NCBI RefSeq assembly: GCF_943193085.1
Contig: NZ_CALPCU010000002.1
Location: 1-64,000, forward strand
DNA length: 64,000 bases
Direction of reading: 5' to 3'
DNA from: Vermiculatibacterium agrestimuris
Lineage (GTDB): Bacteria; Bacillota; Clostridia; Oscillospirales; Oscillospiraceae
Shown here: piece by piece, positions 35,536 to 43,459 of the stretch
How the letters are laid out: the number at the start of each line of letters is the position of its first letter
How positions within the stretch are numbered: the first letter of the stretch is position 1
Notes under the pieces: model-generated
Seen by the model: only the letters and a program-made list of their open reading frames with translations
The model's database searches: none
Told to the model about the DNA's origin: nothing
Made by a program: the position numbers and the translations under genes

Positions 35536-36186
35536 TCACACGCCCAGCCAGGCCTTCAGCTCCACAAGGTCTGGGGCGATATGTACATGGGGATAGGGCG
35601 CAAAGGCCGCGGCCGGAGTGACGCCGTTGAGCACCGCGGAAAAATCCACTCCCGCCGCCTGGCCCGTGGCCGCGTCGATGATGGTATCGCCGCAGTAGAG
35701 CGCCCCCGCCTTGTCCACACCCAGAAGCTCGACAGCCCGCTCCAGCCCCTCGGGATCCGGTTTTGGCCGTTTCACCATGTCGGGCCCCACCACCAGCTCC
35801 ATCAGATCCATCAGGTGGTGGTACTCCAGGATCTCCCGCAGCGTGGAACTGCGCTTGCTGCTGATGATGCCCATCTTCACCCCGCTGTCCCGGAGGGCGT
35901 GGAGCAGCTCCGCCGCACCGGTGCAAAGCACCGTCTTCTCCGCCTGGCGGCCGCCCACCTTCTCTTGAAACAGCCGCCGGCACTCGGCGCGCCGGACGGG
36001 GTCTTTATCCCCGGTGAGCATGGTGTAGGAATCCTCCAGGATATAGCCCACCATCTCCCGCACCCGCTCCAGGCTGGGGACGGGAAGTCCCATCTCTCCA
36101 AAGCTGTAACAGTAGCCCTCGTAAATGGACTGCGTGGCGTCGGCCAGGGTATAGTCAAAGTCGAACAAAACCGCCTGATAATCCAT
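35536..36186 (-). CDS. HAD-superfamily phosphatase (PGP/PpaX-like)
   Basis: 216 residues, subfamily IA. Motif I is LFDFDYTLADAT, motif II GIISSKRSSTLREIL, motif III holds Lys in KRPKPDPEGLERA, and motif IV YCGDTIIDAATGQAAGVDF; a helical cap lies between motifs I and II. Probably dephosphorylates a small phosphometabolite such as phosphoglycolate or pyrophosphate; the substrate is not shown. ATG at 36186 with GAGGTGGGAG upstream; the longer frame extends into the promoter. Confidence 0.88.
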   Translation of the reverse strand: MDYQAVLFDFDYTLADATQSIYEGYCYSFGEMGLPVPSLERVREMVGYILEDSYTMLTGDKDPVRRAECRRLFQEKVGGRQAEKTVLCTGAAELLHALRDSGVKMGIISSKRSSTLREILEYHHLMDLMELVVGPDMVKRPKPDPEGLERAVELLGVDKAGALYCGDTIIDAATGQAAGVDFSAVLNGVTPAAAFAPYPHVHIAPDLVELKAWLGV

Positions 36187-36215
36187 GCTCTCCCACCTCA
36201 TTTTATAGTGAGATG

Positions 36216-36244
36216 ATTCTACCATACCTTCCCCGGTCTTGCAA
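36216..36244 (-). promoter_or_regulatory. Sigma-A promoter of the HAD phosphatase gene
   Basis: Minus-strand TTGCAA and TAGAAT with a 17-base spacer. Confidence 0.65.
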
Positions 36245-36250
36245 GCCTCC

Positions 36251-36580
36251 TCACGCCGAGGCCTCGTCCAGCAGAAAGCGCTTGGCGCCGTAGCGCAGGC
36301 ACCGCCGCAGGCGATCCTCTCCCCGCTTGATGGTGCGGGAGACGGTGGACTTGTCCACCCCCATCTGCGCGCCGATCTCGGACATCTTCATCCCCTCGGC
36401 GTAATAGAGCAGCAGGTACCGCCGCTGCTTTTCCGTAATGTCCTCGTGAAGGGCCCGCCACAGGGCGATCTTCACTCTGTCCAGCTCCTCGGTATTGGTG
36501 TTCTCCTCTGAGATCATCCGGGCGTACCGCGCCATGTCCGCCGCATAGATCCCGCCTCTTCTGTATCTGGTTCCCGCCAT
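36251..36580 (-). CDS. Sigma-70 region 4-like helix-turn-helix protein
   Basis: 109 residues. The C-terminal half, TEKQRRYLLLYYAEGMKMSEIGAQMGVDKSTVSRTIKRGEDRLRRCLRYG (about 50-100), is a sigma region 4-type HTH; no region 2 is present, so it is not a complete sigma factor. Similar small proteins occur in phages and integrated elements of Firmicutes. AGGAGG precedes the ATG at 36580. It follows the 75-residue coiled-coil gene by 38 bases and probably shares its transcript. Confidence 0.8.
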   Translation of the reverse strand: MAGTRYRRGGIYAADMARYARMISEENTNTEELDRVKIALWRALHEDITEKQRRYLLLYYAEGMKMSEIGAQMGVDKSTVSRTIKRGEDRLRRCLRYGAKRFLLDEASA

Positions 36581-36618
36581 GTTCAACGTCCTCCTTTTCT
36601 CTTTTCCGTCTGCCCTTT

Positions 36619-36846
36619 TCAGAGGGTGTAGCGCTCATTTCTCCGGTAGCTTCGGTCGTAATACCGCTCGCAGATCACCGCCACATCCCGCACGTCCCGG
36701 CGCATGGCCTCCAAAAGCCGCAGGCGCTCGGTCTTCATCATCCGCTCCTCCGCCGTGCGTGCCGGCAGCTCGGACACCAGCTGGATCCGGTGCCGCAGCA
36801 CGTCGGCCTGCTGGCGGTAGCTCACCGACAATTCCATTAACGTCAT
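36619..36846 (-). CDS. Small helical protein next to the sigma-like gene
   Basis: 75 residues, highly charged and predicted helical: RQQADVLRHRIQLVSELPARTAEERMMKTERLRLLEAMRRDVRDVAVICERYYDRSYRRNERYTL. No conserved motif is recognised. GAGGAG stands right before the ATG at 36846. Pairs of a short helical protein and a sigma region 4-like protein are often found in phage-derived segments, but no other phage genes are present here. Confidence 0.65.
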   Translation of the reverse strand: MTLMELSVSYRQQADVLRHRIQLVSELPARTAEERMMKTERLRLLEAMRRDVRDVAVICERYYDRSYRRNERYTL

Positions 36847-36882
36847 TCTCTCTCTCCTCTTTCCAAACTCATCAACTTTTTC

Positions 36883-36911
36883 TTGACAACCTCCTATGTA
36901 TCTGGTAGAAT
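36883..36911 (+). promoter_or_regulatory. Promoter of the tRNA-Thr/tRNA-Tyr unit
   Basis: TTGACA and TAGAAT with a 17-base spacer, about 30 bases before the first tRNA. Confidence 0.85.
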
Positions 36912-36941
36912 AATTTCTGCTGTTGGACAGCCGCTTGACAT

Positions 36942-37017
36942 GCTGGTTTAGCTCAGTTGGTAGAGCAGCTGATTTGTAATCAGCAGGTCGGGGGTTCAAG
37001 TCCGTCAACCAGCTCCA
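36942..37017 (+). tRNA. tRNA-Thr (anticodon TGT)
   Basis: 76 bases with an encoded CCA end. Acceptor stem GCTGGTT / AACCAGC, D arm GCTC…GAGC, and anticodon stem-loop GCTGA-TTTGTAA-TCAGC with TGT are all paired. The T arm GGGGG-TTCAAGT-CCGTC has one G·G mismatch and one G·T pair, which is unusual. It reads ACA and possibly other ACN codons. Confidence 0.93.
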
Positions 37018-37019
37018 AT

Positions 37020-37104
37020 GGAGGAGTTCCAGAGTGGCCAAATGGGGCAGACTGTAAATCTGTTGCGTATCGCTTCGGTGGTTCGAATCCACCCTCCTCC
37101 ACCA
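37020..37104 (+). tRNA. tRNA-Tyr (anticodon GTA)
   Basis: 85-base class II tRNA with a long variable arm and encoded CCA. Acceptor stem GGAGGAG / CTCCTCC, anticodon stem-loop CAGA-CTGTAAA-TCTG, and T arm GGTGG-TTCGAAT-CCACC are all paired. It starts 2 bases after tRNA-Thr, in the same transcript. Confidence 0.96.
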
Positions 37105-37139
37105 AGTCGCCGTGGGCAATCGCCTGCGGCGACTTTTTT
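37105..37139 (+). terminator. Terminator of the tRNA unit
   Basis: Stem AAGTCGCC / GGCGACTT enclosing a second short hairpin, then six T. Confidence 0.8.
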
Positions 37140-37227
37140 GCGTCTGCACCCCCGCCCCCGGGAGCGCCTTGCAAACGATTTCCAGATATGATAAACTGGG
37201 TACAACCTATCAGGAGGGGGTTCCGCC

Positions 37228-37602
37228 ATGCCAGTTTTCATCTATTACATTGGAATGCTGCCAGTCATGGCCTTTGTGGTGTACATGTTTTACGCCAGAA
37301 GCAAATACAAAAACAAGGCCAACGCAGGCGCTTTTTTCTTTGAGGAGGGCAAGCTGGTGCTGAACACCGGCCTTCCCTACCCCATCCCCTTTGACGAGAT
37401 CGACCGTGTGGAGCTGCACTACAATCCCTGGGAGCTGACGCACCAGATGTCTTTCAATTTGCGGATAAGGGTCGTAAAGACCACCGGAAAAACAAAGACC
37501 GTGTTTTACAAGGGGTACAAAACGGCAAAGCTGGCTACCCCGGCCGACATGAAGGCGGCACTGGAGGAACGAGGCATCCAGTGCGTGGAGGCGGTTAAAT
37601 AG
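37228..37602 (+). CDS. Small membrane-anchored protein, function unknown
   Basis: 124 residues. One N-terminal membrane segment (about 3-22, FIYYIGMLPVMAFVVYMFYA) and a soluble beta-rich domain (FFFEEGKLVLNTGLPYPIPFDEIDRVELHYNP… VVKTTGKTKTVFYKGYKTAKL) that looks like a small PH-like domain by strand pattern only. AGGAGG precedes the ATG. Its stop codon lies inside a perfect 28-base palindrome. No homologue is recognised. Confidence 0.7.
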   Translation: MPVFIYYIGMLPVMAFVVYMFYARSKYKNKANAGAFFFEEGKLVLNTGLPYPIPFDEIDRVELHYNPWELTHQMSFNLRIRVVKTTGKTKTVFYKGYKTAKLATPADMKAALEERGIQCVEAVK

Positions 37603-37621
37603 AACAGATGTTCTATTTAAC
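37594..37621. repeat. Perfect palindrome spanning a stop codon
   Basis: Two 13-base arms (GTTAAATAGAACA and its exact complement) around a 2-base centre. It is AT-rich with no T-run behind it, so it is not a standard terminator. It covers the last codons and stop of the preceding gene. Confidence 0.8.
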
Positions 37622-37689
37622 GTAGATAGTATCACGGTTTTTCCTTGGAGGCAATACAACTAAAAAAATTTCCCGGAAAAATAAAAGAG

Positions 37690-37717
37690 GGGAAGTCCCA
37701 TAACCGGGACTTCCCCT
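37690..37717 (-). terminator. Second terminator hairpin downstream of asnS
   Basis: Stem GGGGAAGTCCC / GGGACTTCCCC with a 6-base loop; read leftward it is followed by TCTTTTATTTTT. Confidence 0.75.
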
Positions 37718-37736
37718 CCCCTTTTGAAAACAGAAA

Positions 37737-37775
37737 AAGACCGGTTGGACAATGTCCAGCCGGTCTTTTTTCTCG
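37737..37775. terminator. Bidirectional terminator downstream of asnS
   Basis: 14-bp stem AAGACCGGTTGGAC with its complement (one mismatch) and a 3-base loop; T-run to the right, A-run to the left. Confidence 0.8.
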
Positions 37776-37791
37776 TCGTTTCTGTCCTGTC

Positions 37792-39186
37792 TCAGAAGTC
37801 CGCGCTGCCCACCGTGCGGGGATGGGGAAGCACATCCCGGATGTTGCTCACGCCGGTGAGATACATCACCAGCCGCTCGAAACCCAGGCCGAAGCCGGCG
37901 TGGCGGCAGGAGCCGTACCGGCGCAGGTCACAGTACCACCAGTAGCTCTCGGGATCCATCCCCAGCTCCTTGATGCGGCCCTCCAGCAGCTCCAGCCGCT
38001 CCTCGCGCTGGGAGCCGCCGATGATCTCCCCGATGCCGGGCACCAGGCAGTCGGCGGCGGCCACGGTCTTGCCGTCGTCGTTGGCGCGCATATAGAAGGC
38101 CTTGATCTCCTTGGGGTAGTCGGTGACGAACACCGGCTTTTTGAAATGCTGCTCGGTGAGATACCGCTCGTGTTCGGTCTGAAGGTCGCAGCCCCAGGAC
38201 ACGGGGTACTCAAACTTCGCCCCGGACTTTTCCAGGATCTCGATGGCCTCGGTGTAGGTCACCCGGCCGAAATCCGAGGCGGCCACGTGCTCCAGCCGCT
38301 CGATAAGGCCCTTGTCCACAAAGGAGTTAAAGAAGGCCATCTCATCGGGGCATCTTTCCATGACCTGGCGGATGACGGACTTGATCATGTCCTCGGCCAC
38401 ATCCATGTAGCCCTTGAGGTCACAGAAGGCCATCTCCGGCTCGATCATCCAGAACTCGGCGGCGTGGCGCTGGGTGTTGGACTTCTCCGCCCGGAAGGTG
38501 GGGCCGAAGGTGTACACATCCCCGAAAGCCATGGCAAAGTTCTCGGCGTTGAGCTGGCCGGAGACGGTGAGACTGGCCCCCTTGCCGAAGAAGTCCTGGG
38601 AAAAGTCCACCTTGCCCTCCTCGGTGCGGGGCAGATCCTCCATGTCCAGGGTGGTCACCCGGAACATCTCGCCGGCCCCCTCGGCGTCGGAGCAGGTGAT
38701 AATGGGGGTATGAACATAGACAAAGCCCCGCTGCTGGAAGAAGTTATGGATGGCGTAGGCCGCCGCGGAGCGCACCCGGTAGGTGGCGGAAAAGAGATTG
38801 GTGCGGGGGCGCAGGTGCTGGATGGTGCGCAGGAACTCCACGCTGTGGCGCTTTTTCTGCAGGGGATAGTCGGGGGTGGAGGCCCCCTCCACCTCAATGA
38901 CGTCCGCCTTCAGCTCCAGCGGCTGCTTGGCCTGGGGCGTGAGGGTCACCGTACCCTTCACAATGAGGGCGGCGCCCACGTTCTGGGCGGCGATCTCCTT
39001 ATAATTGCTGAGCTTTTCCGCCTCCATGACCACCTGGAGGTTTTTGAAGCAGGAGCCGTCGTTGAGCTCCACAAAGCCGAAGTTCTTCATGTCCCGGATG
39101 GTGCGGGCCCAGCCGCAGACGGTGACCGTCTTCCCGCCGAAGGACTCCTGGTCGGCAAAAATTCGGGCGATGTGCGTACGTTCCAT
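37792..39186 (-). CDS. asnS: Asparaginyl-tRNA synthetase
   Basis: 464 residues, class IIb. An N-terminal OB-fold anticodon-binding domain (GGKTVTVCGWARTIRDMKNFGFVELNDGSCFKNLQVVME) precedes the catalytic core: motif 2 near FRAEKSNTQRHAAEFWMIEPEMAF and motif 3 GFGLGFERLVMYLTGVSNIRDVLPHPR. The TYRVRSAAAYAIHNFFQQRGFVYVHTPIITCSDAEGAGEMF stretch fits AsnRS rather than AspRS. Single gene with its own promoter; no T-box seen in the short leader. Confidence 0.97.
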   Translation of the reverse strand: MERTHIARIFADQESFGGKTVTVCGWARTIRDMKNFGFVELNDGSCFKNLQVVMEAEKLSNYKEIAAQNVGAALIVKGTVTLTPQAKQPLELKADVIEVEGASTPDYPLQKKRHSVEFLRTIQHLRPRTNLFSATYRVRSAAAYAIHNFFQQRGFVYVHTPIITCSDAEGAGEMFRVTTLDMEDLPRTEEGKVDFSQDFFGKGASLTVSGQLNAENFAMAFGDVYTFGPTFRAEKSNTQRHAAEFWMIEPEMAFCDLKGYMDVAEDMIKSVIRQVMERCPDEMAFFNSFVDKGLIERLEHVAASDFGRVTYTEAIEILEKSGAKFEYPVSWGCDLQTEHERYLTEQHFKKPVFVTDYPKEIKAFYMRANDDGKTVAAADCLVPGIGEIIGGSQREERLELLEGRIKELGMDPESYWWYCDLRRYGSCRHAGFGLGFERLVMYLTGVSNIRDVLPHPRTVGSADF

Positions 39187-39233
39187 AGCAGTTACTTCCT
39201 CTCTACCTCTTTGTAGAATTATAAAGTAACCCT

Positions 39234-39262
39234 ATTATAAGGAATTCCCCAACATTTTACAA
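39234..39262 (-). promoter_or_regulatory. Sigma-A promoter of asnS
   Basis: Minus-strand TTGTAA and TATAAT with a 17-base spacer; the -35 overlaps the stop codon of the upstream membrane protein gene. Confidence 0.75.
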
Positions 39263-40117
39263 GTCCTTTCTCATCCTTTCCCGCCGCCAAAGCCGCATCA
39301 GCGCACCCAGGGCGCTGCCCGCCAGCGGAAAGCAGAGGGCAATGAGGAGCAGCGCCCCGTCCGCCATATTGGAATAGAGCTTGGCCGTCAGGACAAAGAG
39401 GGAAACGGATATCACACAGGCCAGAGGATAGAGAGGACAAAAGCCCCGCCGCCTGCCCAGGGAATATCCGGAGCAGAACCCCACAACGGGCAGCAGCAGA
39501 TGGGGATAGAGAAGGCCGGACAGGACGGGCACATCGTGGGCGCCGCACAGCCGCAGAACGGTGGGCACCGCAAAGCACAACACCGCGGCAAAGCCTATGT
39601 GGGGCAGGGTCTCCCGCCATTTCAGAGGGGAACGTCCGCCGGTGAGACCCAGCCTTTCCCGGCTCTGCCCCACTTCGGCATACCAGCCCACCCAGCGGCC
39701 CAGCCAGATGAGAATATAAATGAGGGTGAGGGGCAGCTGAAAGGAGAGGATCAGGCCGGGGAGAGGCTCATAGGTGAAGTTCAGCATCACCCAGGCCCAC
39801 ATGGTCAGAGTCATGGCTCCGAAATGGGCCAGGGAGCGGAGGAGAAGGGACTTTCCCCCATCGGCGAAGGGGAGGGTGGAAAGGCCGGCCTGGGCCCCAA
39901 AGAAGAACCAGAGGAGAAAGCCCAAGGCCGCCCCCAAAACCTCCGGCACGTTGGAGTTGAAGCAGAAGGTAAAGTCCAGACCCATAGGCCCGCCGAAAAG
40001 GGAGCCGGGCTGGGTCAGCCAGGACAGCAGTAGGTAAAAGGCCACCCCCAGAACGCCGCCGGTCATGGCGCGTATCACAGCGCCGTTTCTATCGTCAAAC
40101 AGCAGGGCCTGCTTCAT
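39257..40117 (-). CDS. Polytopic membrane protein, function unknown
   Basis: 286 residues with about eight hydrophobic segments (for example AMTGGVLGVAFYLLLSWL, VLGAALGFLLWFFFGAQ, FGAMTLTMWAWVMLNF, LILSFQLPLTLIYILIWLG, HIGFAAVLCFAVPTVLRL, LACVISVSLFVLTAKL, ALLLIALCFPLAGSALGALM). No motif is recognised. I start at the ATG at 40117 with GGAGG 12 bases upstream. It ends at the asnS promoter. Confidence 0.72.
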   Translation of the reverse strand: MKQALLFDDRNGAVIRAMTGGVLGVAFYLLLSWLTQPGSLFGGPMGLDFTFCFNSNVPEVLGAALGFLLWFFFGAQAGLSTLPFADGGKSLLLRSLAHFGAMTLTMWAWVMLNFTYEPLPGLILSFQLPLTLIYILIWLGRWVGWYAEVGQSRERLGLTGGRSPLKWRETLPHIGFAAVLCFAVPTVLRLCGAHDVPVLSGLLYPHLLLPVVGFCSGYSLGRRRGFCPLYPLACVISVSLFVLTAKLYSNMADGALLLIALCFPLAGSALGALMRLWRRERMRKDL

Positions 40118-40239
40118 AGTCCCAACGCCTCCTTCCATTTCCTCACATTATAGGCTAAAAAGCGCCGGGCGTCCACCCTCTTTGGATATCCGGCAGTTTT
40201 GGCGGGATACTTGGATGGGATAAAATTTTCCATTCCCCC

Positions 40240-40268
40240 TTGACAAGGCGTATATATAAGCATATGAT
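40240..40268 (+). promoter_or_regulatory. Sigma-A promoter of psuK-psuG
   Basis: TTGACA and TATGAT with a 17-base spacer, followed by AGGAGGTGG before the psuK start. Confidence 0.85.
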
Positions 40269-40301
40269 TATAACATAGGTAAACGCTTAGGAGGTGGCCC
40301 C

Positions 40302-41381
40302 ATGACCCAGCGGGAGCGGGAAATACTCAACTGGATCGCGGAGAACCCCATGATCTCCCAGCAGGAGCTGGCGGACAAGGCGGGGATCACCCGCTCGTCC
40401 GTGGCGGTGCACATCTCCAACCTGACCAAGAAAGGCTACCTGGCGGGAAAGGGCTACGTGCTGCGCACCCCCAGCTACGCCGCGGTGGTGGGCGGGGTGA
40501 ACATGGACATCGGCGGCCGCGCCGCCGCGCCGCTGGTCGCCGCCGACTCCAACCCCGGCAAGGTGCGTATGAGTCTGGGGGGCGTGGGGCGGAACATCGC
40601 CCACAACATGGCTCTGCTGGGTCTGGACGTGCGGCTGCTCACCGCCTTCGGCGACGACCTCTACGCCCAGAAGATCGCCGCCTCCTGCGGCGAACTGGGC
40701 ATCGACATCTCCCAGGCCCTTCAGGTGCCGGGGGAGGCCACCTCCACCTACCTCTTCCTCTCCGGCCCCGACGGGGACATGGCGCTGGCGGTCAGCGACA
40801 TGGACATCTACGCCCATGTGACGCCCGCCTATCTCCAAAGCCGCCGGGCCCTTCTGGACAACGCCCAGGTGGTGGTGGTGGATACCAATATCCCGGAAGC
40901 GTCCATCCGCTGGCTGTGTGAGAACGTGAAGGCTCCCATTTTTGCCGACCCGGTCTCCACCGCCAAGGCTGTGAAGCTCTCGCCGGTGCTGGGAAAGCTC
41001 CACACCCTCAAGCCCAACCGTCTGGAGGCGGAGCTTCTCTCCGGGGTGGCCATCACCGACGAGGCGAGCCTGGCACGGTGCGCCCAGGCCCTGCTGGATA
41101 CGGGTCTCCACCGGGTGTTCATCTCCCTGGGCTCCGACGGGGTCTACGCCGCCGACCACAGCGGAGCCGTCCATCAAAGCTGCCTCAAGGCCAGCATGGT
41201 CAACGCCACCGGGGCGGGGGACGCCTTTATGGCCGCCCTGGCCTGGGCCTACCTGGAGGGCACCGGCCTTGCCGAGACCGCCCGCCTGGCCCAAGGGGCC
41301 GCCGCCATCGCCATTGAGGGCGCAGAGACCATCAACCCCGCCATGAGCGCCCAGGCCGTCCGTGCCCGGGCTGGGCTTTGA
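40302..41381 (+). CDS. psuK: Pseudouridine kinase with N-terminal HTH
   Basis: 359 residues. The first ~60 residues are a winged-helix/HTH (TQREREILNWIAENPMISQQELADKAGITRSSVAVHISNLTKKGYLAGKGYVL). The rest is a PfkB-type ribokinase fold with GGVNMDIGG and the catalytic signature NATGAGDAFMAALAWAYLEG. With psuG next to it, the substrate is most likely pseudouridine, phosphorylated to pseudouridine 5'-phosphate. The fused HTH may make the enzyme its own regulator; this is inferred. Co-transcribed with psuG (49-base gap). Confidence 0.88.
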   Translation: MTQREREILNWIAENPMISQQELADKAGITRSSVAVHISNLTKKGYLAGKGYVLRTPSYAAVVGGVNMDIGGRAAAPLVAADSNPGKVRMSLGGVGRNIAHNMALLGLDVRLLTAFGDDLYAQKIAASCGELGIDISQALQVPGEATSTYLFLSGPDGDMALAVSDMDIYAHVTPAYLQSRRALLDNAQVVVVDTNIPEASIRWLCENVKAPIFADPVSTAKAVKLSPVLGKLHTLKPNRLEAELLSGVAITDEASLARCAQALLDTGLHRVFISLGSDGVYAADHSGAVHQSCLKASMVNATGAGDAFMAALAWAYLEGTGLAETARLAQGAAAIAIEGAETINPAMSAQAVRARAGL

Positions 41382-41430
41382 ACCATTCCATTGTGATCCG
41401 ATCAAATTATTATATATGGAGGTAATCCCA

Positions 41431-42351
41431 ATGAATCTCAACAAGTATCTGGACGTTTCCCCCGAGGTGGCCGAGGCCGTCGCCCACGGCAAGCCCGTAG
41501 TGGCGCTGGAGTCCACCATCATCTCCCACGGCATGCCCTATCCCCAGAATGTGGAGACCGCCCTGAAGGTGGAGGAGATCATCCGGGAAAACGGCGCCGT
41601 CCCCGCCACCATCGCCATCATCGGCGGCCGGCTGAAGGCGGGCTGCACCAAGGAGGAGATCGAACACCTGGGCAAGAAGGGCCTGGAGGTCACCAAGGCC
41701 AGCCGCCGTGACCTGGCGGTGCTCCTGGCCCGGGGAGAGGACGGCGCCACCACCGTCACCACCACCATGATCATCGCCCACATGGCGGGCATCCGGATCT
41801 TCGCCACCGGCGGCATCGGCGGTGTCCACCGGGGGGCGGAGACCACCATGGACGTCTCCGCCGACCTGGAGGAGCTGGCCCACACCCCGGTGATGGTGGT
41901 GTGCGCCGGAGCCAAGTCCATTCTGGATCTGGGCCTCACCCTGGAGTATCTGGAGACCCACGGCGTGCCCGTCATCGGCTACGGCACGAAGGAGCTGCCC
42001 GCCTTCTATACCCGCAGCAGCGGCTTCGGCGTGGACTACGAGATCGACACCCCCGCCGAACTGGCGAAGGCCTTCCACGTCCAGAACGAGCTGGGCCTGG
42101 GCGGCGGCATGCTGGTGACCAACCCCATCCCCGAAGAATACTCCATGGATCCTACCGTCATCAACAAGGCCATCGACGACGCTGTGGCACAGGCCAAGGC
42201 CCAGGGCATCCACGGCAAGGAGACCACCCCCTTCCTGCTGGCCAAGATCAAGGACATTACCGGCGGGGACAGTCTGGACTCCAACATTCAGCTGGTGTTC
42301 AACAACGCCCGGCTGGCCGCTAAGACTGCGGCGGAACTGGCCAAGCTGTAA
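41431..42351 (+). CDS. psuG: Pseudouridine-5'-phosphate glycosidase
   Basis: 306 residues. Cleaves the C-C glycosidic bond of pseudouridine 5'-phosphate to uracil and ribose 5-phosphate with a Mn2+ centre. Signature blocks are VALESTIISHGMPYPQNVETA, VTKASRRDLAVLLARGEDGATTVTTTMIIAHMAGIRIFATGGIGGVHRGAE and GTKELPAFYTRSSGF. ATG at 41431 with GGAGG upstream. Second gene of the pseudouridine catabolic pair. Confidence 0.96.
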   Translation: MNLNKYLDVSPEVAEAVAHGKPVVALESTIISHGMPYPQNVETALKVEEIIRENGAVPATIAIIGGRLKAGCTKEEIEHLGKKGLEVTKASRRDLAVLLARGEDGATTVTTTMIIAHMAGIRIFATGGIGGVHRGAETTMDVSADLEELAHTPVMVVCAGAKSILDLGLTLEYLETHGVPVIGYGTKELPAFYTRSSGFGVDYEIDTPAELAKAFHVQNELGLGGGMLVTNPIPEEYSMDPTVINKAIDDAVAQAKAQGIHGKETTPFLLAKIKDITGGDSLDSNIQLVFNNARLAAKTAAELAKL

Positions 42352-42363
42352 GAAAACAAAAAG

Positions 42364-42396
42364 AAGGCCGGAGCCTGTGAGGCTCCGGCCTTTTTT
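42364..42396. terminator. Bidirectional terminator between psuG and udk
   Basis: 12-bp stem AAGGCCGGAGCC / GGCTCCGGCCTT with a 5-base loop; T6 to the right, A-rich to the left. Confidence 0.85.
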
Positions 42397-43019
42397 CATA
42401 GCTCTTGCTTTTCCATGTGCCTTCTGATGCGCTCCACCAGCATCTCCTGGGCCACCAGGTTGCGCCCGCCGGTGGGCACGATGATGTCCGCGTATTTCTT
42501 GGATGGCTCCACAAACGCCTCGTGCATGGGCTTTACCGTGTTCAAATACTGCTCTACCACCGAATCCAGCGTCCGCCCCCGCTCCTTCACGTCCCGGAGC
42601 AGCCGGCGCAGGATGCGCACATCGGCGTCGGTGTCCACAAAGATCTTAATGTCCATCAGCTCCCGGAGGGCCCGGTTTTCAAAGATGAGGATGCCCTCCA
42701 CCACGATGACCCGGGCGGGTTTTACCTCCACCGTCACGGTGGAGCGGTCATGGATGGTGTAGTCGTAGGTGGGACACTGGATGCTCTCCCCCTGGCACAG
42801 GGTGCGCAAGTCCCGCACCAAAAGGCCGGTGTCAAAGGCGTCGGGGTGGTCATAGTTGAGCTTGCTGCGCTCCTCATAGGGCATATCCGAGTGGCTTTTG
42901 TAGTAATTGTCGTGGTAGAGCACCGAGATATCCGGCCCGAACCGATCCTTCAAGGTCTCCGTCAGGGTGGTCTTGCCTGAGCCGGTGCCCCCCGCAATGC
43001 CGATCACCATTGTCTTCAT
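42396..43019 (-). CDS. udk: Uridine kinase
   Basis: 207 residues. Phosphorylates uridine (and cytidine) with ATP or GTP in pyrimidine salvage. The P-loop GIAGGTGSGKTTLTETL, HDNYYKSHSDMPYEERSKLNYDHPDAFDT and the VIVVEGILIFENRALRELMDIKIFVDTDADVRILRRLLRD block are diagnostic. ATG at 43019 with GGGGG upstream. It converges on psuG, which releases uracil, so pyrimidine salvage genes sit together; an extended -10 (TGC-TATAAT, minus strand 43052-43057) lies upstream. Confidence 0.95.
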   Translation of the reverse strand: MKTMVIGIAGGTGSGKTTLTETLKDRFGPDISVLYHDNYYKSHSDMPYEERSKLNYDHPDAFDTGLLVRDLRTLCQGESIQCPTYDYTIHDRSTVTVEVKPARVIVVEGILIFENRALRELMDIKIFVDTDADVRILRRLLRDVKERGRTLDSVVEQYLNTVKPMHEAFVEPSKKYADIIVPTGGRNLVAQEMLVERIRRHMEKQEL

Positions 43020-43127
43020 ACCAGCGCCCCCATTTACCAGCATTTTTTATCATTATAGCATGCTCTTGTCAAAAAGGGTAGTATCACAGCGGCAAAATCA
43101 AAAAAAGAGGCTATTTATAATTCGTGC

Positions 43128-43156
43128 TTGCATTTTCCATCGGGGTGTGCTACACT
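43128..43156 (+). promoter_or_regulatory. Sigma-A promoter of secG
   Basis: TTGCAT and TACACT with a 17-base spacer and an extended -10 TG. Confidence 0.65.
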
Positions 43157-43212
43157 ATAATTCCTATCATATGAAATCACTTCGCCTTCGGGCGGAAAGG
43201 AACGATGAACCA

Positions 43213-43449
43213 ATGAATATTCCTCAGCTGCTTCTCTCCATTGTCCTGTTTTTGCTCTCTTTGTTCCTCATCGCCGTCGTCCTGCTCCAGGAGGGCAAGA
43301 CCGCCGGCCTCAACGGCGCCATCTCCGGCGGCGCGGACACCTTCCTGTCCAAGAACAAAGCCAAGAGCCTGGACGCCAAGCTGGCCCGCTGGACAAAGTG
43401 GGTGGCCATCGTCTTCATGGTGGTCTGTCTGGTACTGGCGCTGGTGTAA
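43213..43449 (+). CDS. secG: Preprotein translocase subunit SecG
   Basis: 78 residues with two membrane segments (about 8-24 and 58-77) joined by the SecG loop VVLLQEGKTAGLNGAISGGADTFLSKNKAKSLDAKLAR. Non-essential partner of the SecYE channel. Start at the ATG at 43213 preceded by AAAGGAA. The secG-rnr order is typical of Firmicutes. Confidence 0.94.
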   Translation: MNIPQLLLSIVLFLLSLFLIAVVLLQEGKTAGLNGAISGGADTFLSKNKAKSLDAKLARWTKWVAIVFMVVCLVLALV

Positions 43450-43459
43450 GCAATCCCCC

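Noticed and set aside
36251..37104. Prophage or integrated element at the tRNA genes
   Set aside because: No integrase, structural genes or duplicated tRNA 3' end was found; only the sigma-like pair hints at it.
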